Positions 46,400 through 59,984 of a stretch of 64,000 nucleotides of DNA are shown piece after piece. Both the position numbers and the translations under genes were made by a program. Under the pieces are notes generated by a model. That model had not been told where the DNA came from, made no database searches, and worked only from the letters and a program-made list of their open reading frames with translations. The stretch is from assembly GCA_023614405.1 (NCBI GenBank), contig JAJUPC010000041.1:806001-870000 (forward strand), written 5' to 3'. Within the stretch, counting starts at the first letter, position 1. Each line of letters begins with the position of its first letter. This DNA is from Avena insularis. Lineage: Eukaryota > Streptophyta > Magnoliopsida > Poales > Poaceae.

Positions 46400-49300
46400 T
46401 TACATCAAGGACCTCATAAAAAATGAAAATTTCATCCAAGTCCATGCATTTAGCACAAGGACCACGAAACGGAGAAATGAAGAGTGTGTGTTGAGGCTTG
46501 CGCAGATATGTAGCGCTCATCGTGCTAAAGACTCTCAATAGAGTATTTCTAGATGCTTAGAATGGAAAAGAAGATCCAACGGTTAGCAATGTTTGGATTT
46601 TCCAGTGTTGATCCAACAGTCAGTGTTCAAAGTTAATCCATACACTATGAAGTGGTATGGTATTGTAAGCGATAAGACAATATAAAGATAAGATAAGAAG
46701 TACTGTAAATCGTCGATCTAATAGTAGGTCTTGTAGGAGCGAGGTGCTTGAGAGTTAACACGATCGGTGGATGTACAAGTTACATAAAGGACCTCATAAA
46801 AATGAAAATTGCATCCAAGACAATGCATTTAGCACAAGGACCTAGAAACTTAGCAATGAAGTGTGTGTTTTGAGGTTTGCGCATACTAGCGTTCATTGTT
46901 CTAAATATTATCAGTAGAATCTTTCTATATGATAAGAATGGAAAAGAAGATCCAATGGTTAGCAATGTTTGGATTTTCCACTCTTGATCAAACGGTCAAT
47001 GTTCCTTACACTATATAGTTGTATGGTATTGTATGAGATAAGATAAGATAAAGATAGGATAAGAAGCACTGTGAATGGCTGATCTAATGGTTGGTCTCAT
47101 AGGAGTGAGGTGCTTGAGAGTCAACATGGTCAGTGGAAGTACAAGTTATATCAAGGACCTCATAAAAATGAAAATTGCATCCATGTCCCTGCATTATTAG
47201 CACAAGGACCCTGAAACTGAGCAATGAAGTGTGTTTCTTGAAGTTTGCGCATACTAGTGTTCATCATGATAAAGACTATCAGTATAATCTTTCTAGATGC
47301 TAAAAGTGGAAAAGAAGATCCAATGGTTAGCAATGTTTGGATTTGCCAGTCTTGATCTAATGGTCAATGTTTAATGTTAATCCGTACACTATATGTAGTG
47401 GTATGGTATTGTAAGAGATAAGACAAGATAAATATAAGATAAGAAGTACAGCGAATGGCCGATCTAATGGTAGGTCTCGTAGGAACGAGGTGCGTGAGAG
47501 TTGACATGGTCAGTGGAAGTACAAGTTACATCAAGGACCTCATAAAAATGAAAATTGCATACAAGTCCATGCATTTAGAACAAGGACCCTGAAATTGAGC
47601 AATGAAGAGTGTGTGTTGAGGTTTGCGCATATATGTAGCACTTACCGTGCTAAAGACTCTCAGTATAATATTTCTAGATGCTATGAATGGCAAATAAGAT
47701 CCAACGTTTAGCAATGTTTGGATTTGCTAGTGTTTATCCAATGATCAATGTTCAAAGTTAATTCGTACACTATGAAATGGTATGGTATTGTAAGAGATAA
47801 GTAAAGCTAAAGATAATATAAGAAGTACTGCAAATGGTCGATCTAATGGTAGGTCTCGTACGAGCAAGAATCTAGAGAGTTCACACGGTCGGTGGAAGTA
47901 CAAGTTACATCAAGGACCTCATAAAAATGAAAAATGCATCCAAGTACATACATTTAGCGCAAGGACCCAGAAACTGAGAAATGAAGTGTGTTTTTTGAGG
48001 TTTGCACATACTAGCTTTCATCGTGCTAAAGACTATCAGTAGAATCTTTCTATATGCTAAGAATTGAAAAGAAGATCCAATGGTTAGCAATGTTTTGATT
48101 TTCCACTCTTGATCAAATGGTCAATGTTCCATACACTATATAGTGGTATGGTATTGTAAGAGATAAGACAAGATAAAGATATGATAGGAAGTACTGCGAA
48201 TGGCCGATCTAATGGTAGGTCTCCTAGGAGCGAGGTGCTTGAGAGTTATCACGATCGGTGGAAGTACAAGTTACATCAAGGACCTCATAAAAAATGAAAA
48301 TTGTATCCAAGTCAATGCATTTAGCACAAGGACCTTGAAACTGAGCAATGAAGTGTGTGTGCACATAGTAGCATTCATCGTGGTAAAGACTATCAGTACA
48401 AACTTTCTAGATGCTAAAAATGGAAAAGAAGATCAAGTGGTTAGCTATGTTTCAATTAGCCAGTCTTGATCCAACGGTCAATGTTCAAAGTTAATCCGTA
48501 CACTATGAAGTGGTATGGTATTGTAAGAGATATTACAAGATAAAGATAAGATAAGAAGTACTGTGAATGGCCAATCTAATGGTAGGGTCTCGTAGGAGCG
48601 AGGTGCTTGAGAATTAACACGGTCGGTGGAAGTGCATGTTACATCAAGAACCTCATAAAATATGAAAATTTCATCCAATTCCATGCATTATTTAGCATAG
48701 GGACCCTATAACTGAGCAATGAAATGTGTGTTTTGAGGTTTGCGCATACTAGCATTCATCGTGCTAAAGACTATCAGTAGAATCTTTGTAGATGCTAAGA
48801 ATTGAAAAGAAGATCCAACAGTTAGCAATGTTTGGATTTGCCATTCTTGATCCAACGGTCAATGTTCAAAGTTAATCCGTACACTATGTACTGTATGGTA
48901 TTGTATGAGATAAGACAATATAAAGATAAGATAAGAAATACAATGAATGGCTGATCTAATGGTAGGTCTCGTAGGAAAGAGGTGCTTGAGAGTTAACACG
49001 GTCGGTGGAAGTACAAGTTAACCTCATAAAAAATGAAAATTGCATCCAAGTCCATGTATTTCGCATAAGGACCCTAAAACTGAGCAATGAAGTGTGTGTG
49101 TTGAGGTTTGCGCATATATATTAGCATTCATTTTGCCAAAAACTATCAGTAGAATCTTTCTAGATGCTAATAATGGAAAAGAAGATCCAATGGTTAGCAA
49201 TGTTTGGATTTGCCAGTCTTGGTCAAACGGTCAATGTTCTGTACACTATAAAGTGGTACGTTATTGAAAGAGATAAGACAAAATAAAGATAAGAAAATAA

Positions 49301-52300
49301 GTACTGCGAATGGACGATCTAATGGCAGGTCTCGTAGGAACGAGGTACTTGAGAGTTAACATGGTCGATGGATGTAAAAGTTATATTAAGGACCTCATAA
49401 AAAATGAAAATTGCATCCAATCAATGCATTTAGCACAAGGACCTTGAAACTGAGCAATGAACTGTGTGCTTTGAGGTTCGCACATAGTAGCGTTCATCGT
49501 GCTAAAGACTATTAGTAGAATCTTTCTAGATGTTAAGAATCGAAAAGAAGATCCAATGGTTAGCAATGTTTGGATTTCCCAGTCTTGATCCAACGGTCAA
49601 TGTCCAAAGTTAATCCGTACACTATGCAGTGGTATGGTATTGTAAGAGATAATACAAGATAAAGATAAGATAAAAAGTACCGCGAATGGATGATCTAATG
49701 GTATGGTCCCGTAGGAGCGAGTTTCTTGAGAGTTAACACAGTCGATGGAAGTACAAGTTAAATCTAGGACCTCATCAAAATGAAAAATTGCATCCAACTC
49801 CATGCATTGTTTATCACAAGGACCAAGAAGCTGAGCAATGATGTGTGTGTTTTCAGGGTTGCGCATTCTAGCGTTCATCGTGCTAAAGACTATCAGTAGA
49901 ATGTTTCTATATGCTAAGAATGGAAAAGAAGATCCAACGGTTAGCAATGTTTTGATTTTCCATTCTTGATCAAACGGTCAATGATCCGTACACTATATAG
50001 TGGTATGGTGTTGTAAGAGACAAGACAAGATAAAGATAGGATAGGAAGTACTGCGAATGGCCGATCTAATGGTAGGTCTCGTCAGAGCGAGGTGCTTGAG
50101 AGTTATCACGGTTGGTGGAAGTACAAGTTACATCAAGGACCTCATAAAAAATTAAAATTGCATCCAAGTCCATGCATTATTTAGCACAAGGACCCTCAAA
50201 CTGAGCAATGAAGTGTGTGTGTCTTGAGGTTTGTGCATACTAGCATTCATCGTGCTAAAGACTATCAATTGAATCATTCTATATGCTAAGAATGGAAAAG
50301 AATATCCAATGGTTAGCAATGTTTGAATTTGCCAGTCTTGATCCAATAGTCAATGTTCAAAGTTAATTCGTACACTATATGTAGTGGTATGGTATTGTAA
50401 GAGATCAGACGGGATAAAGATAAGGTAAGAAGTACTGCGAATGTCCGAACTAACGGTAGGTCTCATACGAGCGAGGTGCTTGAGAGTTAACATGGTCGGT
50501 GGAAGTACAAGTTACATCAAGGACCTCATAAAAAATGAAAATTGCATCCAAGTCCATGCATTATTTAGCTAAAAGACCCTATAACTGAGCAATGAAGTGT
50601 GTGTTTTGCGGTTGGCGCATACTAGCATTCATCGTGCTAAAGACTATTAGTAGAATCTTTTTAGATGCTAAGAATGTTTGGATTTGCCAGTCTTTATCCA
50701 ACGGTCAATGTTCAAAGTTAATCCGTACACTATATGAAGTGGTATGGTACTGTAAGAGATAAGACTAGATAAATATAAGATAATAAGTACAGCGAATGGC
50801 TGATCTAATGGTAGGTCTCATAGGAAAGATGTGCTTCAGAGTTAACACGGTCGGTGGAAGTACAAGTTACTATAAGGACGTCATAAAAAAAGAAAATTGC
50901 ATCCAAGTCCCTGTGTTTAGCACAAGGACCCTAAAACTGAGCAATGAAGTGTGTGTTTTGAGGTTTGTGCATATATATTAGCGTTCATCGTGCAAAAGAC
51001 TATCAGTAGAATCTTTCTAGATGCTAAGAATGGCAAATAAGATCCAACGGTAGCAATGTTTGGATTTGCCAGTCTTGATCAAACGGTGGTTGTTCCGTAC
51101 ACTATATAGTAGTATGGTATTGAAAGAGATAAGTCAAGATAAATATAAGATAAGAAGTACTACGAATGGCCGATTTAATGGTATGTCTCTTAGGAGTGAG
51201 GTGCTTGAGAGTTAACACAGTCGGTGGAAGTACAAGTTACATCAAGGACCTCATAAAAACAGAAAATTGCATCCAAGTCCATGCATTATTTAGCTCAAGT
51301 ACCCTATAACTGAGCAATGAAGTGTGTGTTTTGAGGTTTGCGCATACTACCCTTCATCATGCTAAAGGATGTTAGCAGAATCTTTCTAGATGCTAAGAAT
51401 GGAAGAAGATCCAACAGTTAGCACTGTTTGGATTTGCCAGTCTTGATCCAATGGTCAATGTTCAATGTTAATCCGAACACTATATGTAGTGGTATGGTGT
51501 TGTAAAAGATAAGAAAAGATAAAGATAAGATAAGAAGTACTGCGAATGGCTGATCTAATGGTAGGTCTCATAGGAAAGAGGTGCTTGAGATTTAACACGG
51601 TCAGTGGAAGTACAAGTTACATCAAGGACCTCATAAAAATGAAAATTGAATCCAAGTCCATGCATTATTTAGGAAAAGGACCTTGTAACTAAGCAATCAA
51701 GTGTGTGCTTTCAGTTTTGCGCATTCTAGCGTTCATCTTGCTAGAGACTATCAGTAGAATCTTTCTAGATGCTAAGAATGGAAAAAATATCCAACGGTTA
51801 CTAATGTTTGGATTTGCTAGTCTTGATCCAACGGTCAATGTTCAAAGTTAATCCATACACTATATGAACTGGTATGGTATTATAAGAGATAAGAAAAGAT
51901 AACGGTAAGATAAGAAGTACTACGAATTGTCGATTTAATGGCAGGTCTCGTAGGAATGAGGTGCTTGAGAGTTAACACGGTCGATGGAAGTACAAGTTAC
52001 ATCAACGACCTCATAAAAAATGAAAATTGCATCCAAGTCCGTGCATTTGGCACAAGGACCCTGAAACTAAGCAAGGAAGTGTGTGTTTTGAGGTTTGCAC
52101 ATACTAGAGTTCATCATGCTACAGACTATCAGCAGAATCTGTCTAGATGCTAAGAATGGAAAAGAAGATCCAATGGTTAGCAATGTTTGGATTTGCTAGT
52201 CTTGATCCAACGGTCAATGTTCAAAGTTAATCCATACACTATATGGAGTGGTATTGTATTGTAAGAGATAAGACAAGATAAAGATAAGATAAGAAGTACT

Positions 52301-52400
52301 GCGAATGGCCGATCTTATGGTAGGTCACGTAGGAGCGAGGTGCTTGAGAATTAACACGGTCAATGGAAGTACAAGTTACATCAAGGACCTCATAAAAAAT
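46400..52400. repeat. higher-order repeat, copy 1 (16 monomers)
   Basis: Sixteen consecutive monomers that match, one by one and in order, the next sixteen. Example markers: GACCACGAAACGGAGAAATG at 46460 recurs at 52436; GGACCTAGAAACTTAGC at 46839 recurs at 52815 with one change. Offset 5974 to 5988 bp. Copy 1 lacks about 12 bp near 48360. Confidence 0.88.
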
Positions 52401-55400
52401 GAAAATTTCAACCAAGTCCATGCATTTAGCACAAGTACCACGAAACGGAGAAATGAAGAGTGTGTGTTGAGGCATGCGCAGATATGTAGCGCTCATCGTG
52501 CTAAAGACTCTCAATAGAGTATTTCTAGATGCTAAGAATGGAAAAGAAGATCCAACGGTTAGCAATGTTTGGATTTTCGAGTGTTGATCCAACAGTCAAT
52601 GTTCAAAGTTAATCCATACACTATGAAGTGGTATGGTATTGTAAGCGATAAGACAATATAAAGATAAGATAAGAAGTACTGTAAATGGTCGATCTAATAG
52701 TAGGTCTTGTAGGAGCGAGGTGCTTGAGAGTTAACACGATCAGTGGATGTACAAGTTACATAAAGGACCTCATAAAAATGAAAATTGCATCCAAGACAAT
52801 GCATTTAGCACAAGGACCTAGATACTTAGCAATGAAGTGTGTGTTTTGAGGTTTGCGCGTACTAGCGTTCATTGTTCTAAATATTATCAGTAGAATCTTT
52901 CTATATGCTAAGAATGGAAAAGAAGTTCCAACGGTTAGCAATGTTTGGATTTTCCACTCTTCATCAAACGGTCAATGTTCCTTACACTATATAGTGGTAT
53001 GGTATTGTAAGAGATAAGATAAGATAAAGATAGGATAAGGAGTACTGTGAATGGCTGATCTAATGGTTGGTCTCATAGGAGTGAGGTGCTTGAGAGTCAA
53101 CATGGTCGGTGGAAGTACAAGTTATATCAAGGACCTTATAAAATGAAAATTGCATCCATGTCCCTGCATTATTTAGCACAAGGACCCTGAAACTGAGCAA
53201 TGAAGTGTGTTTCTTGAGGTTTGCGCATACTAGTGTTCATCATGATAAAGACTATCAGTACAATCTTTCTAGATGCTAAAAGTGGAAAAGAAGATCCAAT
53301 GGTTAGCAATGTTTGGATTTGCCAGTCTTGATCCAACGGTCAATGTTTAATGTTAATCCGTACACTATATGTAGTGGTATGGTATTGTAAGAGATAAGAC
53401 AAGATAAATATAAGATAAGAAGTACAGCGAATGGCCGATCTAATGGTAGGTCTCGTAGGAACGAGGTGCGTGAGAGTTAACATGGTCAGTGGAAGTACAA
53501 GTTACATCAAGGACCTCATAACAATGAAAATTGCATCCAAGTCCATGCATTTAGAACAAGGACCCTGAAATTGAGCAATGAAGAGTGTGTGTTGTGGTTT
53601 GCGCATATATGTAGCACTTATCGTGCTAATGACTCTCAGTATAATATTTCTATATGCTATGAATGGCAAATAAGATCCAACGTTTAGCAATGTTTGGATT
53701 TGCTAGTGTTTATCCAACGATCAATGTTCAAAGTTAATTCGTACACTATGAAATGGTATGGTATTGTGAGAGATAAGTAAAGTTAAAGATAATATAAGAA
53801 GTACTGCAAATGGTCGATCTAATGGTAGGTCTCGTACGAGCAAGAATCTAGAGAGTTAACACGGTCGGTGGAAGTACAAGTTACATCAAGGACCTCATAA
53901 AAATGAAAAATGCATCCAAGTACATGCATTTAGCGCAAGGACCGAGAAACTGAGAAATGAAGTGTGTGTTTTGAGGTTTGCACATACTAGCTTTCATCGT
54001 GCTAAAGACTATCAGTAGAATCTTTCTATATGCTAAGAATTGAAAAGAAGATCCAACGGTTAGCCATGTTTTGATTTTCCACTGTTGATCAAATGGTCAA
54101 TGTTCCATACACTATATAGTGGTATGGTATTGTAAGAGATAAGACAAGATAAAGATATGATAGGAAGTACTGCGAATGGCCGATCTAATGGTAGGTATCC
54201 TAGGAGCGAGGTTCTTGAGAGTTATCACGATCGGTGGAAGTACATGTTACATCAAGGACCTCATAAAAAATGAAAATTGTATCCAAGTCAATGCATTTAG
54301 CACAAGGACCTTGAAACTGAGCAATGAAGTGTGTGTTTTGAGGTATGCACATAGTAGCATTCATCGTGGTAAAGACTATCAGTACAATCTTTCTAGATGC
54401 TAAAAATGGAAAAGAAGATCCAGTGGTTAGCTATGTTTCAATTAGCCAGTCTTGATCCAACGGTCAATGTTGAAAGTTAATCCGTACACTATGCAGTGGT
54501 ATGGTATTGTAAGAGATATTACAAGATAAAGATAAGATAAGAAGTATTGTGAATGGCCGATCTAATGGTAGGGTCTCGTAGGAGCGAGGTTCTTGAGAAT
54601 TAACACGGTCGGTGGAAGTGTATGTTACATCAAAAACCTCATAAAAAATGAAAATTGCATCCAATTCCATGCATTATTTAGCACAGGGACCCTGTAACTG
54701 AGCAATGAAATGTGTGTTTTGAGGTTTGCGCATACTAGCATTCATCGTGCTAAAGACTATCAGTAGAATTTTTGTAGATGCTAAGAATTGAAAAGAAGAT
54801 CCAACAGTTAGCAATGTTTGGATTTGCCAGTCTTGATCCAACGGTCAATGTTCAAAGTTAATCCGTACACTATATGTACTGGTATGGTATTGTAAGAGAT
54901 AAGACAATATAAAGATAAGATAAGAAATACTATGAATGGCTGATCTAATGGTAGGTCTCGTAGGAAAGAGGTGCTTGAGAGTTAACACGGTCGGTGGAAG
55001 TACAAGTTAACCTCATAAAAAATGAAAATTGCATCCAAGTCCATGTATTTAGCATAAGGACCCTAAAACTGAGCAATGAAGTGTGTGTGTTGAGGTTTGC
55101 GCATATATATTAGCATTCATCTTGCTAAAAACTATCAGTAGAATCTTTCTAGATGCTAATAATGGAAAAGAAGATCCAACGGTTAGCAATGTTTGGATTT
55201 GCCAGTCTTGGTCAAACGGTCAACGTTCCGTACACTATAAATTGGTACGTTATTGAAAGAGATAAGACAAAATAAAGATAAGAAACTAAGTACTGCGAAT
55301 GGACGATCTAATGGCAGGTCTCGTAGGAACGAGGTACTTGAGAGTTAACATGGTCGGTGGATGTAAAAGTTATATTAAGGACCTCATAAAAAATGAAAAT

Positions 55401-58380
55401 TGCATCCAATTCAATGCATTTAGCACAAGGACCTTGAAACTGAGCAATGAACTGTGTGTTTTGAGGTTTGCACATAGTAGCGTTCATCGTGCTAAAGACT
55501 ATTAGTAGAATCTTTCTAGATGCTAAGAATGGAAAAGAAGATCTAATGGTTAGCAATGTTTGGATTTCCCAGTATTGATCCAACGGTCAATGTTCAAAGT
55601 TAATCCGTACACTATGCAGTTGTATGGTATTGTAAGAGATACTACAAGATAAAAATAAGATAAAAAGTACCGCGAATAGCTGATCTAATGGTATGGTCCC
55701 GTAGGAGCGAGTTTCTTGAGAGTTAACATAGTCGATGGAAGTACAAGTTAAATCTAGGACCTCATCAAAATGAAAAATTACATCCAAGTCCATGCATTAT
55801 TTATCACAAGGACCCAGAAACTGAGCAATGATGTGTGTGTTTTTAGGGTTGCGCATACTAGCGTTGATCGTGCTAAAGACTATCAGTAGAATGTTTCTAT
55901 ATGCTAAGAATGGAAAAGAAGATCCAACGGTTAGCAATGTTTTGATTTTCCATTCTTGATCAAACGGTCAATGATCCGTACAGTATATAGTGGTATGGTG
56001 TTGTAAGAGATAAGACAAGATAAAGATAGGATAGGAAGTACTGCGAATGGCCGATCTAATGGTAGGTCTCGTCGGAGCGAGGTGCTTGAGAGTTATCACG
56101 GTTGGTGGAAGTACAAGTTACATCAAGGACCTCATAAAAAATTAAAATTGCATCCAAGTCCATGCATTATTTAGCACAAGGACCCTCAAACTGAGCAATG
56201 AAGTGTGTGTCTTGAGGTTTGTGCATACTAGCATTCATCGTGCTAAAGACTATCAATTGAATCATTCTATATGCTAAGAATGGAAAAGAATATCCAACGG
56301 TTAGCAATGTTTGAATTTGCCAGTCTTGATCCAATTGTCAATGTTCAAAGTTAATTCGTACACTATATGTAATGGTATGGTATTGTAAGGGATCAGACAG
56401 GATAAAGATAAGATAAGAAGTACTGCGAATGTCCGAACTAACGGTAGGTCTCATACGAGCGACGTGCTTGAGAGTTAACATGGTCGGTGGAAGTACAAGT
56501 TACATCAAGGACCTCATAAAAAATGAAAATTGCATCCAAGTCCATGCATTATTTAGCTAAAAGACCCTCTAGCTGAGCAATGAAGTGTGTGTTTTGCGGT
56601 TCGCGCATTCTAGCATTCATCGTGCTAAAGACTATTAGTAGAATCTTTTTAGATGCTAAGAATGTTTGGATTTGCCAGTCTTTATCCAACGGTCAATGTT
56701 CAAAGTTAATCCGTACACTATATGAAGTGGTATGGTACTGTAAGAGATAAGACTAGATAAATATAAGATAATAAGTACAGCGAATGGCTGATCTAATGGT
56801 AGGTCTCGTAGGAAAGATGTGCTTCAGAGTTAACACGGTCGGTGGAAGTACAAGTTACAATAAGGACCTCATAAAAAAGAAAATTGCATCCAAGTCCCTG
56901 TGTTTAGCACAAGGACCCTGAAACTGAGCAATGAAGTGTGTGTTTTGAGGTTTGTGCATATATATTAGCGTTCATCGTGCAAAAGACTATCAGTAGAATC
57001 TTTCTAGATGCTAAGAATGGAAAATAAGATCCAACGGTAGCAATGTTTGGATTTGCCAGTCTTGATCAAACGGTCATTGTTCCGTACACTATATAGTAGT
57101 ATGGTATTGAAAAAGATAAGACAAGATAAATATAAGATAAGAAGTACTACGAATGGCCGATTTAATGGTATGTCTCTTAGGAGTGAGGTGCTTGAGAGTT
57201 AACACGGTCGGTGGAAGTACAAGTTACATCAAGGACCTCATAAAAACAGAAAATTGCATCCAAGTCCATGCATTATTTAGCTCAAGTACCCTATAACTCA
57301 GCAATGAAGTGTGTGTTTTGAGGTTTGTGCATACTACCGTTCATCATGCTAAAGGCTGTTAGCAGAATCTTTCTAGATGCTAAGAATGGAAGAAGATCCA
57401 ACAGTTAGCACTGTTTGGATTTGCCAGTCTTGATCCAACGGTCAATGTTCAATGTTAATCTGAACACTATATGTAGTGGTATGGTGTTGTAAAAGATAAG
57501 AAAAGATAAAGATAAGATAAGAAGTATTGCGAATGGCTGATCTAATGGTAGGTCTCATAGGAAAGAGGTGCTTGAGATTTAACACGGTCAGTGGAAGTAC
57601 AAGTTACATCAAGGACCTCATAAAAAATGAAAATTGAATCCAAGTCCATGCATTATTTAGGACAAGGACCTTGTAACTAAGCAATCAAGTGTGTGCTTTC
57701 AGTTTTGCGCATTCTAGCGTTCATCTTGCTAGAGACTATCAGTAGAATCTTTCTAGATGCTAAGAATGGAAAAAATATCCAACGGTTACTAATGTTTGGA
57801 TTTGCTAATCTTGATCCAACGGTCAATGTTCAAAGTTAATCCATACACTATATGAACTGGTATGGTATTATAAGAGATAAGAAAAGATAACGGTAAGATA
57901 AGAAGTACTGCGAATTGCCGATTTAATGGCAGGTCTCGTAGGAATGAGGTGCCTGAGAGTTATCACGGTCGGTGGAAGTACAAGTTACATCAAGGACCTC
58001 ATAAAAATGAAAATTGCATCCAAGTCCGTGCATTTGGCACAAGGACCCTGAAACTAAGCAAGGAAGTGTGTGTCTTGAGGTTTGCACATACTAGAGTTCA
58101 TCATGCTACAGACTATCAGCAGAATCTGTCTAGATGCTAAGAATGGAAAAGAAGATCCAATGGTTAGCAATGTTTGGATTTGATAGTCTTGATCCAACGG
58201 TCAATGTTCAAAGTTAATCCATACAATATATGGAGTGGTATGGTATTGTAAGATATAAGACAAGATAAAGATAAGATAAGAAGTAGTGCGAATGGCCGAT
58301 CTTATGGTAGGTCACGTAAGAGCGAGGTGCTTGAGAATTAACACGGTCAATGGAAGTACAAGTTACATCAAGGACCTCAT
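52400..58380. repeat. higher-order repeat, copy 2 (16 monomers)
   Basis: Second copy of the ~5.98-kb block. Corresponding monomers are far more alike between copies than neighbouring monomers within a copy. The join lies in the monomer at 52300..52405: its first part matches 58290 (end of block), its second part matches 46430 (start of block). Confidence 0.88.
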
Positions 58381-59984
58381 AAAAAATGAAAATTGCATCC
58401 AAGTCCATGCATTATTTAGCACAAGGACCCTGTAACTGAGCAATGGAGTGTGTGTCTTGAGGTTTGCGCATACTAGTGTTCATCATTCTAAAGACTATCA
58501 GTACAGTCTTTCTAGATGCTGAGAATGGAAAAGAAGATACAATAGGTAGCAATGTTTGGTTTTGATAGTCTTGATCCAACAGTCAATATTTAAAGTTAAT
58601 CCGTATACTATATATAGTGGTATGGTATTTTAAGAGATAAGTCAAGATAAAGGTAAGATAAGAAGAATGGATGATCTAATGGTAGGTCTCGTAGGAAAGA
58701 GGTGCTTGAGAGTTAACACAGTCGGTGGAAGTATAAGTTACATCAAGGAACTCATAAAAAATTAAAATTGCATCCAAGTCCATGTATTTAGCACAAGGAC
58801 CCTAAAACTAAGCAATGAAGTGTGTGTTTTGAGGTTTGCCATACTAGCATTCATCCTGCTAAAGACTATTAGCAGAATCATTCTAGATGCTAAAAATTGA
58901 AAATAAGATCCAACGGTTAGCAAAGGTTTGATTTGCCAGTCTTGATCGAACTATCAATGTACAAAGTCAATCTTTACACTATATGTTAAGACAAGATAAA
59001 GATAAGATAAGAAGCACTATGAATGGACGATCTAATGATAGCTCTCGTAGGAGCGAGGAGCTTGAGAGTTAACATGGTCGGTGTAAGTACAAGTTACATC
59101 AAGGGCCTCATAAAAAATGAAAATTGCATCCAAATCAATGCATTTAGCACAAGGACCATGTAACTGAGCAATGAAGTGTGTGTTTTGAGCTTTGCGCATA
59201 CTAGCGTTCATCGTTCTAAAGACTATCAGTATAGTGTTTCTAGATGCTAAGAATGGAAAAGAAGATCCAACGGGTAGCAATGTTTGGTTTTGCTAGTCTT
59301 GATCCAACGGTCAATGTTTAAAGTTAATCCATATACTATATATAGTGGTATGGTATTGTAAGAGATAAGTCATGATAAAGATAAGATAAGAAGTACTGTG
59401 AATGGCTGATCTAATGGTAGGTCTCGTAGGAAAGAGGTGCTTGAAAGATAACAAAGTCGGTGGAAGTACAAGTTACATCAAGGAACTCATAAAAAATTAA
59501 AATTGCATCCAAGTCCATGCATTTTGCACAAGGACCTTAAAACTAAGCAATGAAGTGTGTGTTTTGAGGTTTGGGCATACTAGCATTCATCATGCTAAAG
59601 ACTATCAGTAGAATCTTTCTAGATGCTAAAATTGAAAAGAAGATCCAACGGTTAGCAAAGTTTTGATTTACCAGTCTTGATCGAACTATCAATGTACAAA
59701 GTCAATCCTTAGACTATATGTAGTGGTACGGTATTGTACGAGATAAGACAAGATAAAGATAAGATTACAAGCATTGTGAATGTACGATCTAATGGTAGCT
59801 CTCGTAGGAGCGAGGAGCTTGAGAGTTAACACAGTCGGTGTAAGTACATGTTACAGCAAGGACCTCATAAAAACTGAAAATTGCATCCAAGTCAATGCAT
59901 TTAGCACAAGGACCCTGAAACTAAGCAATCAAGTGTGTGTTTTGAGGTTGGCGCATAGTAGCATTCATCGTGCTAAAGACTATC
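58380..59984. repeat. dimeric repeat at the right end of the satellite array
   Basis: Monomers at 58389 and 58765 match those at 59121 and 59500, for example GATCGAACTATCAATGTACA at 58944 and 59680. Period about 735 bp. The last monomer stops at T3. Confidence 0.75.

Larger units (their letters stand above)
45671..59984. repeat. satellite DNA array, ~375-bp monomer, about 39 copies
   Basis: Head-to-tail monomers can be followed by the anchor GCATCCAAGTCCATGCAT, near 45676, 46058, 46433, 46812, 47178, 47558, 47937, 48304, 48672 and so on to 59884. Spacing is 356 to 383 bp, mostly 366 to 381. Each monomer holds TTTAGCACAAGGACCCTGAA, GCGTTCATCGTGCTAAAGAC, two copies of GATCCAACGG about 45 bp apart, a GATAA-rich box, and GGTCTCGTAGGAGCGAGG. 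Monomers differ by scattered substitutions and small indels. There is no gene; short open frames recur on both strands because the monomer happens to be open. The length is like the 380-bp class of Triticeae subtelomeric satellites, but I cannot assign a family. Confidence 0.95.

Noticed and set aside
45671..59984. CRISPR array
   Set aside because: The repeat is ~375 bp with no spacer structure, in plant DNA; it is a satellite.
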